Positions 35,566-43,974 of a DNA stretch of 64,000 bases are shown here, in pieces. A model generated the notes under the pieces. That model searched no databases. It was not told the DNA's origin and saw nothing but the letters and a program-made list of their open reading frames with translations. This DNA is from Pseudomonas chlororaphis subsp. aurantiaca. Its GTDB lineage: Bacteria; Pseudomonadota; Gammaproteobacteria; Pseudomonadales; Pseudomonadaceae. The stretch is taken from positions 6,324,001 to 6,388,000 of the forward strand of contig NZ_CP059162.1 in assembly GCF_013466605.1 (NCBI RefSeq), read 5' to 3'. Within the stretch, counting starts at the first letter, position 1, and each line of letters begins with the position of its first letter. A program made the translations under genes and the position numbers.

Positions 35566-36786
35566 TTAAGCCGCATCGCGCTTGGCGCCGTTGCGGTAGG
35601 CCTCTACCGCCGCGATCAAGGCTTGAAGAAGCTCGGCGCTTTCGCCAATCACCGACAGGTCGGCGCGTTTGATCATGTCGCAGCCCGGATCGAGGTTGAT
35701 CGCCACCACCTTGTCGCAGGCACCGATGCCCTGCAGGTGCTGGATCGCCCCGGAAATCCCCACCGCCACGTACACCCGGGCGGTGACCCAGGTGCCCGAG
35801 GCGCCGACCTGACGGTCGCGGGCCATGAAACCGTCGTCCACCGCCACCCGCGACGCGCCTTCGGTGGCGCCCAGGGCCGCGGCGGTCCTGTGGAAAAGCT
35901 CCCAGTCCTTGACCCCGTTGCCGCCGGAGAAAATGAACTCGGCCTCGGCCATGGGAATCGCCGCCGGGTCCACCGCCACCGCGCCCAGGTCCTCGATCCG
36001 CGCCAGGCTGCGCGCCACCGTTGTGGATAACTCCACCGGCAGAGCTTCGTGGCGGGTTTCGCTGACCGGCTCCGCGCATTCGGCGGCGGCCAGGATCAAG
36101 CGTGCCAGCGGCCGGGCCAGGTCCTGCAAGCCGGCACCGGCGCGGCCGATGCACTGCTCGTCCTTGACCTGCCAGACCCGCGTGGCCGGGCGTTCGCCCA
36201 GGGCCGCAGCAAACCGTCGGCCCAGTTCGCCGCCACCGGTGCGGCTGTCGGGCAGCAGCCAGTGACGCGGGCTGAACTGGTTATCCACAGCCCGCAGGCC
36301 CTGGACCCGTTGTTCCGGTGCATAACCGCTGAATTCGTTGCCTTCCAGCACCAGCAGGCGGTCGACGCCAGCCGTGGCGAAAGTGTTTTCCTTGTGCTCG
36401 CCGAACACCACCGCCAGCACCGCACCGTCCTTGCCGGCCAGTTGATGGGCCAGGCCCAAAAGATCGCGGTCGTGGCTGCTCAGGCGGCCGCCGACCATGT
36501 CCGGCACCACGCAGATGTAGAACGCCGGCTGCGCCACCTGATGCAGCGGCAGCTGGACTTCGACCGCGGCGCTGCGCTTGACCGCCCCACCCTGCTGGGC
36601 GCCGCTGCGGTCGATGCGCTTGATGCCGTTGGGGCCGATGAAACCGACCCCGTGGGGGTTCTTGCGGATGATGCCGTTGGGCCCCATCCAGCTGTGCTGC
36701 GCCGGTTGCATGGCCGCGTGCAGCGGGTGCAGGCGGTTACGGGCGATCCATTCAGCCCGCGGGTCGCGGCGGATAATGTTGCTCAT
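35566..36786 (-). CDS. etfA: electron transfer flavoprotein alpha subunit (dimethylglycine pathway)
   Basis: A 406-residue EtfA-type subunit. The C-terminal FAD-binding domain is clear (DRQVGASGTWVTARVYVAVG, ISGAIQHLQGIGACDKVVAI, INLDPGCDMIKRADLSVIG). The N-terminal 75 residues are an extension not found in housekeeping EtfA and contain a duplicated motif (GPNGIIRKNPHG and GPNGIKRIDRSG). The TGA stop of dgcB and the ATG of etfA share one base (36786). It accepts electrons from the Dgc enzyme and, through EtfB and ETF-quinone oxidoreductase, feeds respiration. Confidence 0.9.
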   Translation of the reverse strand: MSNIIRRDPRAEWIARNRLHPLHAAMQPAQHSWMGPNGIIRKNPHGVGFIGPNGIKRIDRSGAQQGGAVKRSAAVEVQLPLHQVAQPAFYICVVPDMVGGRLSSHDRDLLGLAHQLAGKDGAVLAVVFGEHKENTFATAGVDRLLVLEGNEFSGYAPEQRVQGLRAVDNQFSPRHWLLPDSRTGGGELGRRFAAALGERPATRVWQVKDEQCIGRAGAGLQDLARPLARLILAAAECAEPVSETRHEALPVELSTTVARSLARIEDLGAVAVDPAAIPMAEAEFIFSGGNGVKDWELFHRTAAALGATEGASRVAVDDGFMARDRQVGASGTWVTARVYVAVGISGAIQHLQGIGACDKVVAINLDPGCDMIKRADLSVIGESAELLQALIAAVEAYRNGAKRDAA

Positions 36787-38735
36787 CAGTGGGCCTCCGC
36801 AGGTTCACGTTTGGCCGGGGTCGCCGGCTTGCCGGGCGCGGCGTCTTCCAGCAAGGCGTCGGCCACCAGTTCGGCAATGTCCTTGATCAGCGGTCGTGGT
36901 TCGACCACGCCTTCGAGCATCGCGGTGCATTGTGGACAACCCACGGCCACCAGCTCGGCGCCGGTTTCGCGAATGTCGTCCATGCGCATGTCGGGGATCC
37001 GCTGCTTGCCCGGGATGTCGGTGATCGGCGCGCCGCCGCCACCGCCACAGCAGCGCGAGCGGAAACCGGAGCGTTGCATTTCCTTGACCTCGATCCCCAG
37101 CGCCCGCAGCACTTCCCGCGGCGCTTCGTACTCGCCGTTGTAGCGGCCCAGGTAGCACGGGTCGTGATAAGTCACGCTGTTGCCTTTGTGCTGGCCCAGA
37201 TTCAGGGCGCCGCCGGCGATCAGCTCGGCCATGTAGGTGCTGTGGTGCAGCACCACGTACTCGCCACCGAGGGCGCCGTATTCGTTTTTCAGCACATGGA
37301 AACTGTGGGGGTCGCAGGTGACGATGCGCTTGAAGCTGTACTTGGCCAGGGTCTGGATATTGCGCTTGGCCAGCAGCTGGAAGGTCGCCTCGTCGCCCAG
37401 GCGCCGGGCCACGTCGCCGCTGTCGCGCTCTTCCAGGCCCAGTACCGCGAAGTCGACCTTGGCCGCTTTCAGCACTTTGACGAAGGCGCGCAGGGTGCGC
37501 TGGTTGCGCATGTCGAACGCGCCGTCGCCAACCCAGAACAGCACGTCGGTGGTTTTCTTCTCGCCGAGCAGCGCCAGGTTGAGGTCCGCCGCCCAGTTCA
37601 TCCGCCCGCCCGGGGCAAAACCGCCCGGGTTGTCGGTGGCGATCAGGTTTTCCAGGACTTCGGCGCCCTTGTTCGGGGTGGCGCCCTTTTCCAGGGTCAG
37701 GTGACGACGCATGTCGACGATGGCATCGACGTGCTCGATCATCATCGGGCACTCCTCGACGCAAGCGCGGCAAGTGGTGCAGGACCACAGGGTCTCGGCG
37801 TCCACCAGGCCGTTGACGATCGGCTGGTGCGGATTGCCGCTGTGTTCGCCAATCGGCTTACCCGGATACGGGCTGCCAGCGAACTTGGCATCGGTACCGC
37901 CCGCCAGGCCAACCACCATGTCCTGGATCAGCTTTTTCGGGTTCAGCGGCTGGCCTGCGGCAAAGGCCGGGCACGCGGCTTCGCATTTACCGCACTGCAC
38001 GCAGGCGTCGAAGCCCAGCAGCTGGTTCCAGGTGAAATCCTTGGGTTTTTCCACACCCAGCGGCGCGTTCGGGTCTTCCAGGTCCAGCGGCTTGAGGCCG
38101 GTGGAACGGCCGCCGCCGAAGCGCTCGGCGCGGCGGTGCCAGGCCAGGTGCAGGGCACCGGCGAAGGCGTGCTTCATCGGGCCGCCCCAGGTCATGCCGA
38201 AGAACAGCTCGGACACGCCCCACAACACGCCGATGCCGAGGATCACCGCCAGTACCCAGCCACCGAAGTTTTCCGGGAGGATCCCGGCCACCGGCAGGGT
38301 CACCAGGAAGAACGACGCCGAGAACGCCAACAGGCTTTTCGGCAGGCGCATCCACGGACCTTTCGACAGGCGCGACGGCGGGTTGCGGCGGCGCAGGTAG
38401 ACGAAGATCGCGCCGACGAACATCACCGCCGACATCAGCAGCAAGGCGTAGCCGAGGATGCGGTTATGCAGGCCGAAACCGTGCACCAGAATCGCCAGCA
38501 CGATGGACGCCACCGCGCCACCGGCCGTGGCCACGTGGGTGTTGGCGATGTATTTGTCCCGCGCCACCACATGGTGCAGGTCGACCATGTAGCGCTTGGG
38601 CATGGCCAGCAGGCCGCCGATCAGGTCGACCTTGGACGCACGGCCCCGGCGCCACATGGCCACCCGCCGCAACGCGCCCAGGACAGCCAGGCCGATGGCT
38701 GCGAACAGCAGGATGGGAAGAAGGGTGTTCAACAT
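36786..38735 (-). CDS. dgcB: dimethylglycine catabolism Fe-S membrane protein DgcB
   Basis: A 649-residue protein required for dimethylglycine demethylation. The N-terminal 190 residues contain several membrane helices (LLPILLFAAIGLAVLGAL and others). Then two ferredoxin-type [4Fe-4S] clusters appear, CVQCGKCEAACP and CTTCRACVEECP, followed by CCG-domain cysteines (DPCYLGRYNG, RSRCCGGGGG, VGCPQCTAML) like heterodisulfide reductase or glycolate-oxidase Fe-S subunits. It probably moves electrons from DgcA towards ETF or the quinone pool at the inner membrane. It lies between dgcA and etfA; the dgcA-dgcB gap is a repeat. Confidence 0.94.
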   Translation of the reverse strand: MLNTLLPILLFAAIGLAVLGALRRVAMWRRGRASKVDLIGGLLAMPKRYMVDLHHVVARDKYIANTHVATAGGAVASIVLAILVHGFGLHNRILGYALLLMSAVMFVGAIFVYLRRRNPPSRLSKGPWMRLPKSLLAFSASFFLVTLPVAGILPENFGGWVLAVILGIGVLWGVSELFFGMTWGGPMKHAFAGALHLAWHRRAERFGGGRSTGLKPLDLEDPNAPLGVEKPKDFTWNQLLGFDACVQCGKCEAACPAFAAGQPLNPKKLIQDMVVGLAGGTDAKFAGSPYPGKPIGEHSGNPHQPIVNGLVDAETLWSCTTCRACVEECPMMIEHVDAIVDMRRHLTLEKGATPNKGAEVLENLIATDNPGGFAPGGRMNWAADLNLALLGEKKTTDVLFWVGDGAFDMRNQRTLRAFVKVLKAAKVDFAVLGLEERDSGDVARRLGDEATFQLLAKRNIQTLAKYSFKRIVTCDPHSFHVLKNEYGALGGEYVVLHHSTYMAELIAGGALNLGQHKGNSVTYHDPCYLGRYNGEYEAPREVLRALGIEVKEMQRSGFRSRCCGGGGGAPITDIPGKQRIPDMRMDDIRETGAELVAVGCPQCTAMLEGVVEPRPLIKDIAELVADALLEDAAPGKPATPAKREPAEAH

Positions 38736-38765
38736 GGTGGAGCTCCCAAAGACCAGCTCGGTCGT

Positions 38766-38867
38766 TGTAGCCGCTGCCGCAGGCTGCGATGAAGTCCGCA
38801 GGACTTTCCTGCGAACTCAAGAGCACGACTGCTTCGCAGTCGATCGCAGCCTTCGGCAGCGGCTACA
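38766..38867. repeat. copy G of the tgtagccgctgcc palindrome family
   Basis: The left arm TGTAGCCGCTGCCGCAGGCT and right arm CCTTCGGCAGCGGCTACA enclose the inner pair GACTGCTTCGCAGTC. It fills nearly the whole dgcA-dgcB junction. Confidence 0.88.
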
Positions 38868-38875
38868 GGTATGGC

Positions 38876-40936
38876 TTAGAAATCCTTGCAGATCCGCAGG
38901 GCGTCATAGATGGCCGCGTGGGTGTTGCGCTGCGCCACGCAGTCACCGATGCGGAACAGCAGATAACCGTCGCCCGCCTGGCTCAACGAAGGCTGCGGCT
39001 TGATCGCGAACAGCGCTTCGACGTCGACCTGGCCCTTGTTGCGCGAACCTTCCTTGAGCGCGTAGTAGATCGCTTCGTCAGGCCGCACGCCGTTCTCCAC
39101 CACCACCTGGTCGACCACCCGCTCCTCTTTGGCGCCGGTGTATTCGTTCTCCAGCACCGCCACCAGCTTGTCGCCTTCGCGGTAGACCTTTTCCAGCATC
39201 ATGTCGCCGGTCATGATCACTTCTTTGGGGTACATGCTGCGGTAGTAGGTCGGGAACGACGTGCCACCGATGGCCACGCCCGGCTTGATGTCGTCGGTGA
39301 CGATCTCGACCTGGCTGCCCTTGTCGGCGAGGAAGTCGGCCACCGACATGCCGGTGAACTCGCAGATAGTGTCGTAGACCAGCACGTTCTTGCCCGGCGC
39401 CACCTTGCCGTCGAGCACGTCCCAGCTGCTGACCACCAGCCCTTCGGCGGCGCCCCAGTGTTCGTTCTGCTCGAGGAACGGATGCCCGCCGACGGCCAGC
39501 ACCACGATGTCCGGACGCAAGTCGAGGATGGTCTCGGCATCGGCCGCGGTGCCCAGGCGCAGATCGACCTTCAGCCGTGCCAGCTCCAGCTGGTACCAGC
39601 GGGTGATGCCGGCGATCTGGTCGCGCTGCGGTGCTTTCGCGGCGGTGGTGATCTGCCCGCCGATGGCGTCCTTCTTCTCGAACAGGGTCACGTCGTGGCC
39701 ACGTTCGGCCGCCACCCGCGCCGATTCCATGCCGGCAGGGCCGGCGCCAACCACCACCACCTTGCGTTTCGGCCCGGTGGATTTCTCGATGATGTGCGGC
39801 ACGCCCAGGTATTCACGGGAGGTCGCGGCGTTCTGGATGCACAGCACGTCCAGGCCCTGGTACTGGCGGTCGATGCAGTAGTTGGCGCCCACGCACTGCT
39901 TGATCTGGTCGATCTGGCCCATCTTGATCTTGGCGATCAGGTGCGGGTCGGCGATGTGCGCGCGGGTCATGCCGACCATGTCGACATAGCCGCCTTCCAG
40001 GATGCGCGTAGCCTGGTTCGGGTCCTTGATGTTCTGCGCATGCAGCACCGGAACCTTGACCACTTCCTTGATGCCGGCGGCCAGGTGCAGGAACGGCTCC
40101 GGTGGATAACTCATGTTCGGAATCACGTTGGCCAGGGTGTTGTGAGTGTCGCAACCCGAGCCCACGACGCCGATGAAATCGAGCATGCCGGTGTCGTCGT
40201 AATACTTGGCGATCTGCTTCATGTCCTCGTGGGACAGGCCGTCCGGGTGGAATTCGTCACCGCAGATACGCATGCCCACGCAGAAATCGTCGCCGACTTC
40301 GGCGCGCACCGCCTTGAGCACTTCCAGGCCGAACTTCATCCGGCCTTCGAAGCTGCCGCCCCATTCGTCGGTCCGCTTGTTGACCCGCGGGCTCCAGAAC
40401 TGGTCGATCATGTGCTGGTGCACGGCGGACAGCTCGACGCCGTCCAGGCCTCCGGCCTTGGCCCGGCGCGCGGCCTGGGCGTAGTTGCCGATCACCCGCC
40501 AGATCTCTTCCGGCTCGATGGTCTTGCAGGTGGCGCGATGCACCGGTTCACGGATGCCTGACGGCGACATCAGGGTCGGCCAGTTGAAACCGTCCCAGCG
40601 CGAGCGGCGGCCCATGTGGGTAATCTGGATCATGATCTTGGCGCCATGCTTGTGCATGGCGTCGGCCAGATTCTGGAAGTGCGGGATGATACGGTCGGTG
40701 GACAGGTTCACCGAGCTCCACCATTCCTGCGGGCTGTCGATGGCCACCACGGACGAGCCGCCACAGATCGCCAGGCCGATACCGCCCTTGGCTTTCTCTT
40801 CGTAATATTTCACGTAGCGGTCGGTGGTCATGCCGCCATCGGTGGCGTAGACCTCGGCGTGCGCGGTGCTGAGCACCCGGTTGCGGATGGTCAGTTTGCC
40901 GATCTGGATCGGCTGGAACATCGCTTCGAAAGCCAT
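38876..40936 (-). CDS. dgcA: dimethylglycine demethylase flavoprotein DgcA
   Basis: A 686-residue enzyme of the old-yellow-enzyme/trimethylamine-dehydrogenase type. The N-terminal TIM barrel binds FMN (MFQPIQIGKLTIRNRVLSTA). The cysteine cluster CVGANYCIDR ... LCIQNA around residues 345-370 is placed like the [4Fe-4S] site of the family. The C-terminal half is an FAD/NAD module (VVVVGAGPAGMESARVAAER). It converts dimethylglycine to sarcosine. It heads the group before dgcB-etfA-etfB and lies 15 bases after the DUF5943-like gene, so all are probably cotranscribed from upstream of the M19-like gene. Confidence 0.95.
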   Translation of the reverse strand: MAFEAMFQPIQIGKLTIRNRVLSTAHAEVYATDGGMTTDRYVKYYEEKAKGGIGLAICGGSSVVAIDSPQEWWSSVNLSTDRIIPHFQNLADAMHKHGAKIMIQITHMGRRSRWDGFNWPTLMSPSGIREPVHRATCKTIEPEEIWRVIGNYAQAARRAKAGGLDGVELSAVHQHMIDQFWSPRVNKRTDEWGGSFEGRMKFGLEVLKAVRAEVGDDFCVGMRICGDEFHPDGLSHEDMKQIAKYYDDTGMLDFIGVVGSGCDTHNTLANVIPNMSYPPEPFLHLAAGIKEVVKVPVLHAQNIKDPNQATRILEGGYVDMVGMTRAHIADPHLIAKIKMGQIDQIKQCVGANYCIDRQYQGLDVLCIQNAATSREYLGVPHIIEKSTGPKRKVVVVGAGPAGMESARVAAERGHDVTLFEKKDAIGGQITTAAKAPQRDQIAGITRWYQLELARLKVDLRLGTAADAETILDLRPDIVVLAVGGHPFLEQNEHWGAAEGLVVSSWDVLDGKVAPGKNVLVYDTICEFTGMSVADFLADKGSQVEIVTDDIKPGVAIGGTSFPTYYRSMYPKEVIMTGDMMLEKVYREGDKLVAVLENEYTGAKEERVVDQVVVENGVRPDEAIYYALKEGSRNKGQVDVEALFAIKPQPSLSQAGDGYLLFRIGDCVAQRNTHAAIYDALRICKDF

Positions 40937-40951
40937 TTTTCTTAACTCCGC

Positions 40952-41482
40952 TTACAACGGCTTGACGGTGAACAGGCCATCGTCGTGGCCTTCTTCGGAA
41001 CCGCCGTAGACCTGTTCGGCGACGGTGCGGATCTTGCTGCCGCGGGCGGCCAGGATCTGGTCCATGGCGCCGGCGAACCAGCCGGTGAACATGTAGTCGA
41101 CCTTGCGCCCGACCTTGCCGTACACATAGACGAAGGCCGAGTGTTCGAGCTTGACGCTGGCGGTGCCCTTGTCGAGGTCGATGTCCTGGATCTTGAACAG
41201 GCCCCAGCCGCGCTGCGACAGGCGCTTCATGTAGTGCTCGAACACCGCGACGCCTTCCAGGCCGTGGCATTCGGCTTCTTTTTCGCACCAGTGCCAGGCG
41301 GACTTGTAGCCAGCCTTGTAGAGGATCTCGGCATAGGCTTCGGCGCCCAGCACTTCCTCGATGCCCATGTGGTTGTTGACGAAGAAGTGACGCGGCACGT
41401 ACAGCATCGGCAGGGCGTCGGAGGTCCAGACACCGGTTTCGCTGTCGACTTCGATGGGCAGTTGCGGGGCGATCTTGGCCAT
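40952..41482 (-). CDS. DUF5943/4-vinyl-reductase-like protein of the dgc operon
   Basis: A 176-residue cytosolic protein, the counterpart of PA5397 in the betaine cluster. It has an alpha/beta layout resembling V4R small-molecule-binding domains: MLYVPRHFFVNNHMGIEEVL, WCEKEAECHG near the middle and FTGWFAGAMDQILAARG near the end. No catalytic motif can be named. It is placed between the M19-like gene and dgcA in one transcription direction with short gaps, so it probably supports the Dgc enzyme or binds a pathway intermediate. It is conserved with dgcAB, which argues for a real role. Confidence 0.8.
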   Translation of the reverse strand: MAKIAPQLPIEVDSETGVWTSDALPMLYVPRHFFVNNHMGIEEVLGAEAYAEILYKAGYKSAWHWCEKEAECHGLEGVAVFEHYMKRLSQRGWGLFKIQDIDLDKGTASVKLEHSAFVYVYGKVGRKVDYMFTGWFAGAMDQILAARGSKIRTVAEQVYGGSEEGHDDGLFTVKPL

Positions 41483-41558
41483 GGAAACTTAACTCCAGAA
41501 AATTCGTTGTGTTGCCCCCGGCGCGGACGGCCGGGGGAAAGGATTCAGAGGTTGCGGC

Positions 41559-42536
41559 TTATTCGCCCCAGACGTCCTTCAGGACATTCACCCAGTTCTC
41601 GCCCATGATCTTGCGCACCACACGCTCGGAGTGACCGCGCTTGAGCAGGGTCTCGGTGAGGTTGGGGAACTCGCCCACGGTGCGGATGCCCAGCGGGTTG
41701 ATGATCTTGCCGAAGTTGGTCAAGCGACGGGCGTAGCCCTTGTCGTGGGTCAGGTATTCGAAGAAGTCCTGGCCATGGCCCTGGGTGAAGTCGGTGCCGA
41801 TGCCGATGGCGTCTTCGCCGACGATGTTCATGGTGTACTCGATGGCTTCGGCGTAGTCGTCGATGGTCGAATCGATGCCCTTGGCCAGGAACGGCGCGAA
41901 CATGGTCACGCCGACGAAACCGCCGTGGTCGGCGATGAACTTCAGCTCTTCATCGGACTTGTTGCGCGGGTGCTCCTTGAGACCCGACGGCAGGCAGTGG
42001 GAGTAGCAGACCGGTTTCTTCGATTCGAGGATGACTTCCTCGGAGGTCTTGGAGCCGACGTGGGACAGGTCGCACATGACGCCGACGCGGTTCATCTCGG
42101 CGACGATCTCACGACCGAAGCCCGACAGGCCGCCGTCGCGCTCATAGCAGCCGGTGCCCACCAGGTTCTGGGTGTTGTAGCACATCTGCACGATACCCAC
42201 GCCCAGCTGCTTGAAGACCTCGACGTAGCCGATCTGGTCCTCGTAGGCGTGGGCATTCTGGAAGCCGAAAAGGATGCCGGTCTTGCCCAGCTCCTTGGCC
42301 TTGCGGATGTCGGCGGTGGTACGCACCGGCATCACCAGGTCGCTGTTCTCGCGGATCAGCTTCTGGCTGGAGGCGATGTTGTTGACCGTGGCCTGGAAGC
42401 CCTCCCACACCGACACGGTGCAGTTGGCCGCGGTCAGGCCGCCCTTGCGCATGTCTTCGAACAGCTCACGGTTCCACTTGGCAATGATCAGCCCGTCGAT
42501 AACGATGCTGTCGGCGTGCAATTCGGCTGGGCTCAT
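41559..42536 (-). CDS. M19-like (membrane dipeptidase family) protein, metal site degenerate
   Basis: A 325-residue TIM-barrel protein, the counterpart of PA5396, placed first in the dgc operon. Family features include FQNAHAYEDQIGYV, CDLSHVGSKTSEEV and PVCYSHCLP. The usual metal-binding start DGHND is replaced by DGLII (residues 14-18), the bridging Glu is Gln93, while the two histidines of the second metal site (His159, His180) remain. It is therefore probably not a typical binuclear dipeptidase; a mononuclear hydrolase or binding role in betaine or dimethylglycine use is more likely. The start ATG 42536 (MSPAELHADSIVIDG) fits the family. Confidence 0.85.
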   Translation of the reverse strand: MSPAELHADSIVIDGLIIAKWNRELFEDMRKGGLTAANCTVSVWEGFQATVNNIASSQKLIRENSDLVMPVRTTADIRKAKELGKTGILFGFQNAHAYEDQIGYVEVFKQLGVGIVQMCYNTQNLVGTGCYERDGGLSGFGREIVAEMNRVGVMCDLSHVGSKTSEEVILESKKPVCYSHCLPSGLKEHPRNKSDEELKFIADHGGFVGVTMFAPFLAKGIDSTIDDYAEAIEYTMNIVGEDAIGIGTDFTQGHGQDFFEYLTHDKGYARRLTNFGKIINPLGIRTVGEFPNLTETLLKRGHSERVVRKIMGENWVNVLKDVWGE

Positions 42537-42763
42537 CAGGCAGTCCCCTTATTGGCAATTCATGCGCCGAATCGTCTGCCGGCGCTTTGGGGTCAGCATA
42601 TGCCTCGGTGCCTGGGCAGCCGGGTGCAAAAACGACAGGGGAATTGCCGAAAGCGTCAATCCGCGACAAAGGGTCTGCCGGGCGTCCCTTGCCCCATCTG
42701 TTCTTTGTCATGCGCATGGGCCAGAATCCGCCGCATCACTGGATTAGAGGGGTCTGCGACGCA

Positions 42764-43165
42764 ATGAAATCGATCTTCCTGGCTTTGGCACTGCTGGCGA
42801 CTGGCGCACAGGCGGCTGAAGAAGCCGACAACTCCCCGTGCGACAGCGTCGAACAGGACCAACAGACCCTGGAATGCGCCACTTTCAACAAAACCACCGC
42901 CGAGCAACTGCTGAGCGACAACCTGCAGAGCCTGCTCGAACGCCTGGGCACACTGTACGGCAGCGACAAGGCGCAGCTGGCCGACATCACCGCCAAGGTC
43001 CAGAGCGCCCAGCAGCTGTGGCAGAAACAGCGCGACGCCGACTGCGCCATCGACACCTTCCCCGCCAAACCCGGCAGCAAGGCCTACGCCATTGCCCAGG
43101 CCGATTGTCTGGCGCGCATGAGCGATGAGCGGTCGGAGTTTCTCGAGTCGATCGGGCAGGAGTAA
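42764..43165 (+). CDS. exported LprI/DUF1311-like protein
   Basis: A 133-residue protein with a signal peptide (MKSIFLALALLATGAQAAEE). The mature part has the DUF1311 helical pattern with paired cysteines (SPCDSVEQDQQTLECAT, RDADCAIDTF, QADCLARMSDERSEFL). LprI of mycobacteria inhibits lysozyme, and relatives are periplasmic proteins of varied function. It is divergent from the M19-like gene, with a 227-bp gap that should hold both promoters. Function here is unknown. Confidence 0.8.
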   Translation: MKSIFLALALLATGAQAAEEADNSPCDSVEQDQQTLECATFNKTTAEQLLSDNLQSLLERLGTLYGSDKAQLADITAKVQSAQQLWQKQRDADCAIDTFPAKPGSKAYAIAQADCLARMSDERSEFLESIGQE

Positions 43166-43206
43166 CCGCCCTGGCCGCAGGCTTTATCTGCGACAACAAC
43201 ACCGCC

Positions 43207-43250
43207 ATCGCGGGCAAGCCTCGCTCCTACGCCGGTAGGAGCGAGCGGCG
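43207..43250. repeat. REP pair of the tgtaggagcgagg family, one arm shortened
   Basis: ATCGCGGGCAAGCCTCGCTCCTAC is followed at once by GGTAGGAGCGAGCGGCGACA, an incomplete opposing arm. Confidence 0.7.
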
Positions 43251-43391
43251 ACACTCGATACACCCCTGAGTACCCTCCTCCTTTCACGGCTGTAACAAGC
43301 CATGAGCAATACCCGGACAAGGTTCTCGCCTTGGCCCGCAGGCTGATATAAGCAAAGATTGATTAATCTTATAAAAGACTTATATTCGTTC

Positions 43392-43757
43392 ATGAACAGC
43401 ATCCTGCGGACCCGTAAGGCCGTCAAACAACTGCTGCGATTGCACAGCGCCCATCAGGTACAGATCCGCGATGCGGTGACCTTGCTCGGCGACATGCCCG
43501 ATACCGGCAACGTCAAGGCACTCAGCGGCCATACCTATGCCTACCGCCTGCGAGTGGGCAACTATCGAATCCTGTTCGACTGGGACGGCGCTATCCGAGT
43601 GGTCAGTATTCAAGAGGTCAAGAAACGTGACGAACATCCAGATCATCAATGGCACGGATGGCAAGCCGGCGTTCGTGGTGATTCCTTATGCGCACTATGT
43701 GGCACAACAGCAGGAGCCGGACCTGATCCCCCACGACGTGGTCAGCCGCATCGTTGA
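43392..43757 (+). CDS. RelE/ParE-family toxin (HigB-like) with overlapping C-terminal extension
   Basis: The RelE fold is clear over residues 1-75: RKAVKQLLRL, DAVTLLGDMPDTGNVKAL, YAYRLRVGNYRILFDWDGAIRVVSIQEVKKRDE. Such toxins usually cleave mRNA on the ribosome and end near this KKRDE. Here the frame stays open for another 44 residues (HPDHQWHGWQ onward) that run through the start of the antitoxin gene, giving an overlap of about 130 bases. The ATG 43392 is chosen over one 33 bases upstream because family members start near it. Either the toxin has a non-conserved tail or the annotated end in relatives is similarly long. Confidence 0.75.
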   Translation: MNSILRTRKAVKQLLRLHSAHQVQIRDAVTLLGDMPDTGNVKALSGHTYAYRLRVGNYRILFDWDGAIRVVSIQEVKKRDEHPDHQWHGWQAGVRGDSLCALCGTTAGAGPDPPRRGQPHR

Positions 43758-43941
43758 CGGCGCCACGCCAATCCGCGCCTGGCGCGAACACCTGCACCTG
43801 ACCCAGGACGAGGTCGCCAGGCGCCTGGGGATTTCCCAGCCGGCCTTCGCCCAGCAGGAAAGCGTCGCCAAGCCCCGTCGCGCCACCCGCGAGAAGATCG
43901 CCGCGGCCTTTGGCATTCGCGCCGACCAGCTGGAACTGTAA
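43627..43941 (+). CDS. XRE-family antitoxin
   Basis: A 104-residue helix-turn-helix protein. The N terminus (TNIQIINGTDGKPAFVVIPY) resembles the part of such antitoxins that wraps the toxin, and residues 55-104 form an HTH_3 domain (RAWREHLHLTQDEVARRLG, ISQPAFAQQE). No ATG is available, so a GTG at 43627 inside the toxin gene is the best start. It should neutralise the RelE-like toxin and repress the operon promoter, which lies in the AT-rich stretch around 43345-43390. Confidence 0.78.
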   Translation: MTNIQIINGTDGKPAFVVIPYAHYVAQQQEPDLIPHDVVSRIVDGATPIRAWREHLHLTQDEVARRLGISQPAFAQQESVAKPRRATREKIAAAFGIRADQLEL

Positions 43942-43974
43942 GCTGCACGCCATTCACCGAAAAAAGGTCTTCCC

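Noticed and set aside
36789..38792. 667-residue plus-strand ORF opposite dgcB, and similar long shadows opposite receptor, gbcA, permease, betT and betB
   Set aside because: All are frame-mirror artefacts of high third-position GC in real genes.
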